Part shown: piece by piece, positions 61,891 to 64,000 of the stretch
Layout: each line of letters begins with the position of its first letter
How positions within the stretch are numbered: the stretch's first letter is position 1
DNA from: an uncultured Alphaproteobacteria bacterium
GTDB taxonomy: Bacteria > Pseudomonadota > Alphaproteobacteria > HIMB59 > GCA-002718135
DNA length: 64,000 nucleotides
Assembly (NCBI GenBank): GCA_902621855.1
Contig: CACNNQ010000003.1
Coordinates: forward strand, 122,665-186,664
Direction: 5' to 3'
Made by a program: the position numbers and the translations under genes
The notes under the pieces: generated by a model
The model's database searches: none
What the model was told of the DNA's origin: nothing
Seen by the model: only the letters and a program-made list of their open reading frames with translations

Positions 61891-62442
61891 ATGAGAGGAA
61901 ATTTAGAAACTATTGTTGGAGCAATGTTTGCTGGGAAAACAAGCGAACTACTTAAACGAATTTTATGGGCTAAGCACCAAAATAAAAAAATTATAGTAAT
62001 AAAACCCAGTATTGACAATAGATATTCAAACAAAAAAATTATTACACACAATGATCTTAGCCATGATTGCTATTCAATGAAAAACTGGATCAGTGCTTTA
62101 AAGGATTTTGAATTTACTAAAGAAAAAGTTGATGTAGTTTTTCTTGATGAAATTCAATTTATGGACACTGATGACACCTTAAATAATGTTGAAATAATTT
62201 TAAATAAAGGAATAGACGTTGTTTGTGCTGGATTGGATCAAGATTCAAGAGGAAAGCCATGGGAAACATCATCGATGCTTCTAGGATTATCTGATAAAAT
62301 TGTTAAAATTTATGGCTTTTGTAATGTATGCGGTTTTGAAGCAACTAAAACATTTAGAAAAACTGAGGGTGGTGAAAGAACTCAAGTTGGAGCAGCAAAT
62401 ATTTATGAGCCAAGATGTTTGAAACATTGGCATCCAAGATAG
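61891..62442 (+). CDS. tdk: Thymidine kinase
   Basis: Tdk phosphorylates thymidine in the salvage pathway. The 183-residue type II enzyme has the P-loop LETIVGAMFAGKTSELLKRI, the catalytic FLDEIQFMDTD, CAGLDQDSRGKPWETSSMLL (lasso region) and zinc-site cysteines in CNVCGFEATKTFR and PRCLKHW. It is divergent from rsmB across 70 bases and ends one base before the opposing acs stop. Confidence 0.96.
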   Translation: MRGNLETIVGAMFAGKTSELLKRILWAKHQNKKIIVIKPSIDNRYSNKKIITHNDLSHDCYSMKNWISALKDFEFTKEKVDVVFLDEIQFMDTDDTLNNVEIILNKGIDVVCAGLDQDSRGKPWETSSMLLGLSDKIVKIYGFCNVCGFEATKTFRKTEGGERTQVGAANIYEPRCLKHWHPR

Positions 62443-64000
62443 TCAAATATTTTTTCTATTTTCAATTAAACTTTTAACAACAGATGGATCTGCAAGAGTT
62501 GTTGTATCTCCAAGATTATCAAATTCATTGCAGGCTATTTTTCTTAATATTCTTCTCATAATTTTACCAGATCTGGTTTTAGGCAATCCGTCTGTAATAT
62601 GTATATGATCTGGAGTAGCAATAGGTCCAATTTTCTCTCTAATAGTTTTTCTTAAGTCTTTTATCAAATCTTCTGAAATTTCTTCTCCTACATTTAGAGA
62701 AACATAGCAATACAATCCACTCCCCTTTATGTCATGCGGATATCCAACAACTGCTGCCTCAGCAACTTTAGAATGAGAAACAAAAGCACTTTCTATTTCA
62801 GCAGTTCCTAAATTATGCCCAGAAACAATGATTACATCGTCTACTCTTCCTGTTATCCAGTAGTAACCATCTTTATCTCTTTTACATCCATCGCCAGTAA
62901 AATACTTTCCATCAAACTGTGAGAAATAAGTATCAATGAAGCGTTTGTGATCACCGTAAACAGTTCTCATTTGACCAGGCCATGATTGTTTTAAGCAAAG
63001 CATACCTTCACATTCTCCTTCTAATTCCTTACCATCTTTATCAACAATACATGGCTGAATTCCAAAAAATGGTTTTGATGCAGAACCAGGTTTCAATTCG
63101 ATAGCTCCTGTTTGAGGTGATATTAAAATACCCCCAGTTTCAGTCTGCCACCATGTATCCACAATAGGACAATTAGAATTACCTGGTACTTCAAAATACC
63201 ATCTCCAAGCTTCTGGATTAATTGGCTCTCCTACTGTACCCAATAGTTTCAATGAAGATCTACTAGTTTTATTAACATGTGAATTACCCTCTCGCATTAA
63301 AGCCCTAATAGCAGTTGGAGCAGTATAAAAAATATTTACACGATATTTATCAATGATTTCCCAAAATCTAGAAAATGTGGGATAATTTGGAACCCCCTCA
63401 AACATTAATGTCGTAGAACCATTTGATAATGGTCCATAAATTATATAACTATGACCAGTAATCCATCCTATATCAGCAGTGCACCAGTATACATCACCTT
63501 CATTGTAATTAAATATATACTCATGAGTAATGGAGGTATACACAAGATAGCCTCCTGTAGTATGCATTACACCTTTTGGTTTTCCTGTAGATCCCGAAGT
63601 ATAAAGAATAAATAAAGGATCTTCTGCGTTCATTATTTCTGGCTCACAAATACTATCTACATTTTTAGCTAAATCATCAAAATAAACATCCCTGTCACCA
63701 ATTAGATTTAATGATTTATTAGTCCTTTTAAAAACTAAACATTTTTTTACTCCAGGACAATTTTCTAAAGCTTTATCAGTTGTTTCTTTTAGAGGTATTT
63801 TCTTTCCTCCTCTTATACCTTCATCAGCAGTAACTATAAATTCTGAACCACAATCTTTAATTCTTCCAGATATTGACTCAGCAGAAAATCCACCAAAAAT
63901 TATTGAGTGGACTGCACCTATTCTACTACATGCGAGCATTACATAAGCTAACTCAGGTATCATTGTTAGATAAATGGTCACTCTGTCACCCTTCTTAACG
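62443..64000 (-). CDS. acs: Acetyl-CoA synthetase, partial (N-terminus beyond right edge)
   Basis: The frame runs to the window edge; the track's first Met is internal (upstream codons read VKKGDRV). It covers about the last 519 residues of a family that is usually about 650 long. Core motifs are [20 protein letters not shown] (AMP loop), [51 protein letters not shown] and [19 protein letters not shown], with the acetylatable catalytic Lys. The Trp-containing TWWQTE segment indicates an acetate-specific enzyme. It makes acetyl-CoA from acetate. Confidence 0.97.
   Translation of the reverse strand, partial: VKKGDRVTIYLTMIPELAYVMLACSRIGAVHSIIFGGFSAESISGRIKDCGSEFIVTADEGIRGGKKIPLKETTDKALENCPGVKKCLVFKRTNKSLNLIGDRDVYFDDLAKNVDSICEPEIMNAEDPLFILYTSGSTGKPKGVMHTTGGYLVYTSITHEYIFNYNEGDVYWCTADIGWITGHSYIIYGPLSNGSTTLMFEGVPNYPTFSRFWEIIDKYRVNIFYTAPTAIRALMREGNSHVNKTSRSSLKLLGTVGEPINPEAWRWYFEVPGNSNCPIVDTWWQTETGGILISPQTGAIELKPGSASKPFFGIQPCIVDKDGKELEGECEGMLCLKQSWPGQMRTVYGDHKRFIDTYFSQFDGKYFTGDGCKRDKDGYYWITGRVDDVIIVSGHNLGTAEIESAFVSHSKVAEAAVVGYPHDIKGSGLYCYVSLNVGEEISEDLIKDLRKTIREKIGPIATPDHIHITDGLPKTRSGKIMRRILRKIACNEFDNLGDTTTLADPSVVKSLIENRKNI

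Noticed and set aside
61821-62051. N-terminal 77-residue extension of the rsmB ORF
   Set aside because: It overlaps the start of tdk and encodes hydrophobic sequence not found in RsmB; ATG 61820 fits the family.
1-64000. CRISPR array or complete prophage
   Set aside because: No regularly spaced repeats with unique spacers were seen, and no capsid, portal, terminase or intact integrase genes are present.

Overview
This window is from an AT-rich, tightly packed alphaproteobacterial chromosome. Many genes overlap by 1-30 bases, TTG and GTG starts are frequent, and spacers are short. Gene order is typically alphaproteobacterial: hrcA-grpE-dnaK-dnaJ, hisB-hisH-hisA-hisF-hisE, maf-aroE-coaE-dnaQ diverging from rho-mnmE-mnmG-rsmG-parA-parB, lolA-ftsK, and rsmB-heparinase-purH. 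Together with carotenoid and retinal genes, this suggests a streamlined marine lineage of the SAR11, HIMB59 or AEGEAN-169 kind. The species cannot be fixed from the sequence alone.

Left part (1-26.7 kb): a pyruvate carboxylase cut by the left edge and missing from the ORF track; DUF2244; dapB; the heat-shock set; rph-rdgB; an envelope cluster resembling the enterobacterial yraLMNP locus (LpoA-like lipoprotein, rsmI, BON lipoprotein); a histidine operon with an embedded GNAT gene; hslVU; a membrane operon (PAP2, GT39, DUF3108); then smr, a T4-type lysozyme, Tim44-domain protein, dnaQ, coaE, aroE and maf.

Probable replication origin (about 26.73-27.1 kb): a very AT-rich gap with DnaA-box-like sequences. 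Genes point away from it on both sides, and the order is the one that flanks oriC in other Alphaproteobacteria. Two parS-like palindromes (TTTCACGTGAAA) lie at the 3' end of mnmE and at the mnmE/mnmG junction, just before parA-parB.

Middle part (33.8-46.9 kb): holA, LptE-like lipoprotein, leuS, DUF3576 lipoprotein, a porin with its own promoter, leader hairpin and terminator, yggS, a degenerate response regulator, lolA, ftsK, a UbiH-type hydroxylase, a LON-domain protein, a CnoX-like thioredoxin and a ProXp/YbaK deacylase. At 46.9-51.2 kb crtI-crtB-crtY-blh form an operon that should make retinal from phytoene precursors; no opsin is in the window.

Accessory part (51.25-55.0 kb): tRNA-Gly(GCC) is followed by two tandem small islands, each closed by a copy of the tRNA 3' half (att-like repeats of about 53 bp). 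Each island starts with the remnant of a tyrosine-recombinase N-terminus. Island A carries a secreted 12-residue-repeat protein and a small lipoprotein. Island B carries a DEDDh exonuclease, a DUF3578 (McrB-N-like) plus DUF3883 protein that looks like a single-chain modification-dependent restriction factor, and a tRNA-Ser fragment. This is the most unusual part of the window.

Right part (55.1-64 kb): a 2OG-Fe(II) oxygenase divergent from a TPR-sulfotransferase, a 51-codon TTG-start ORF after purH, purH, a heparinase II/III-like protein, rsmB, tdk and an acetyl-CoA synthetase cut by the right edge.
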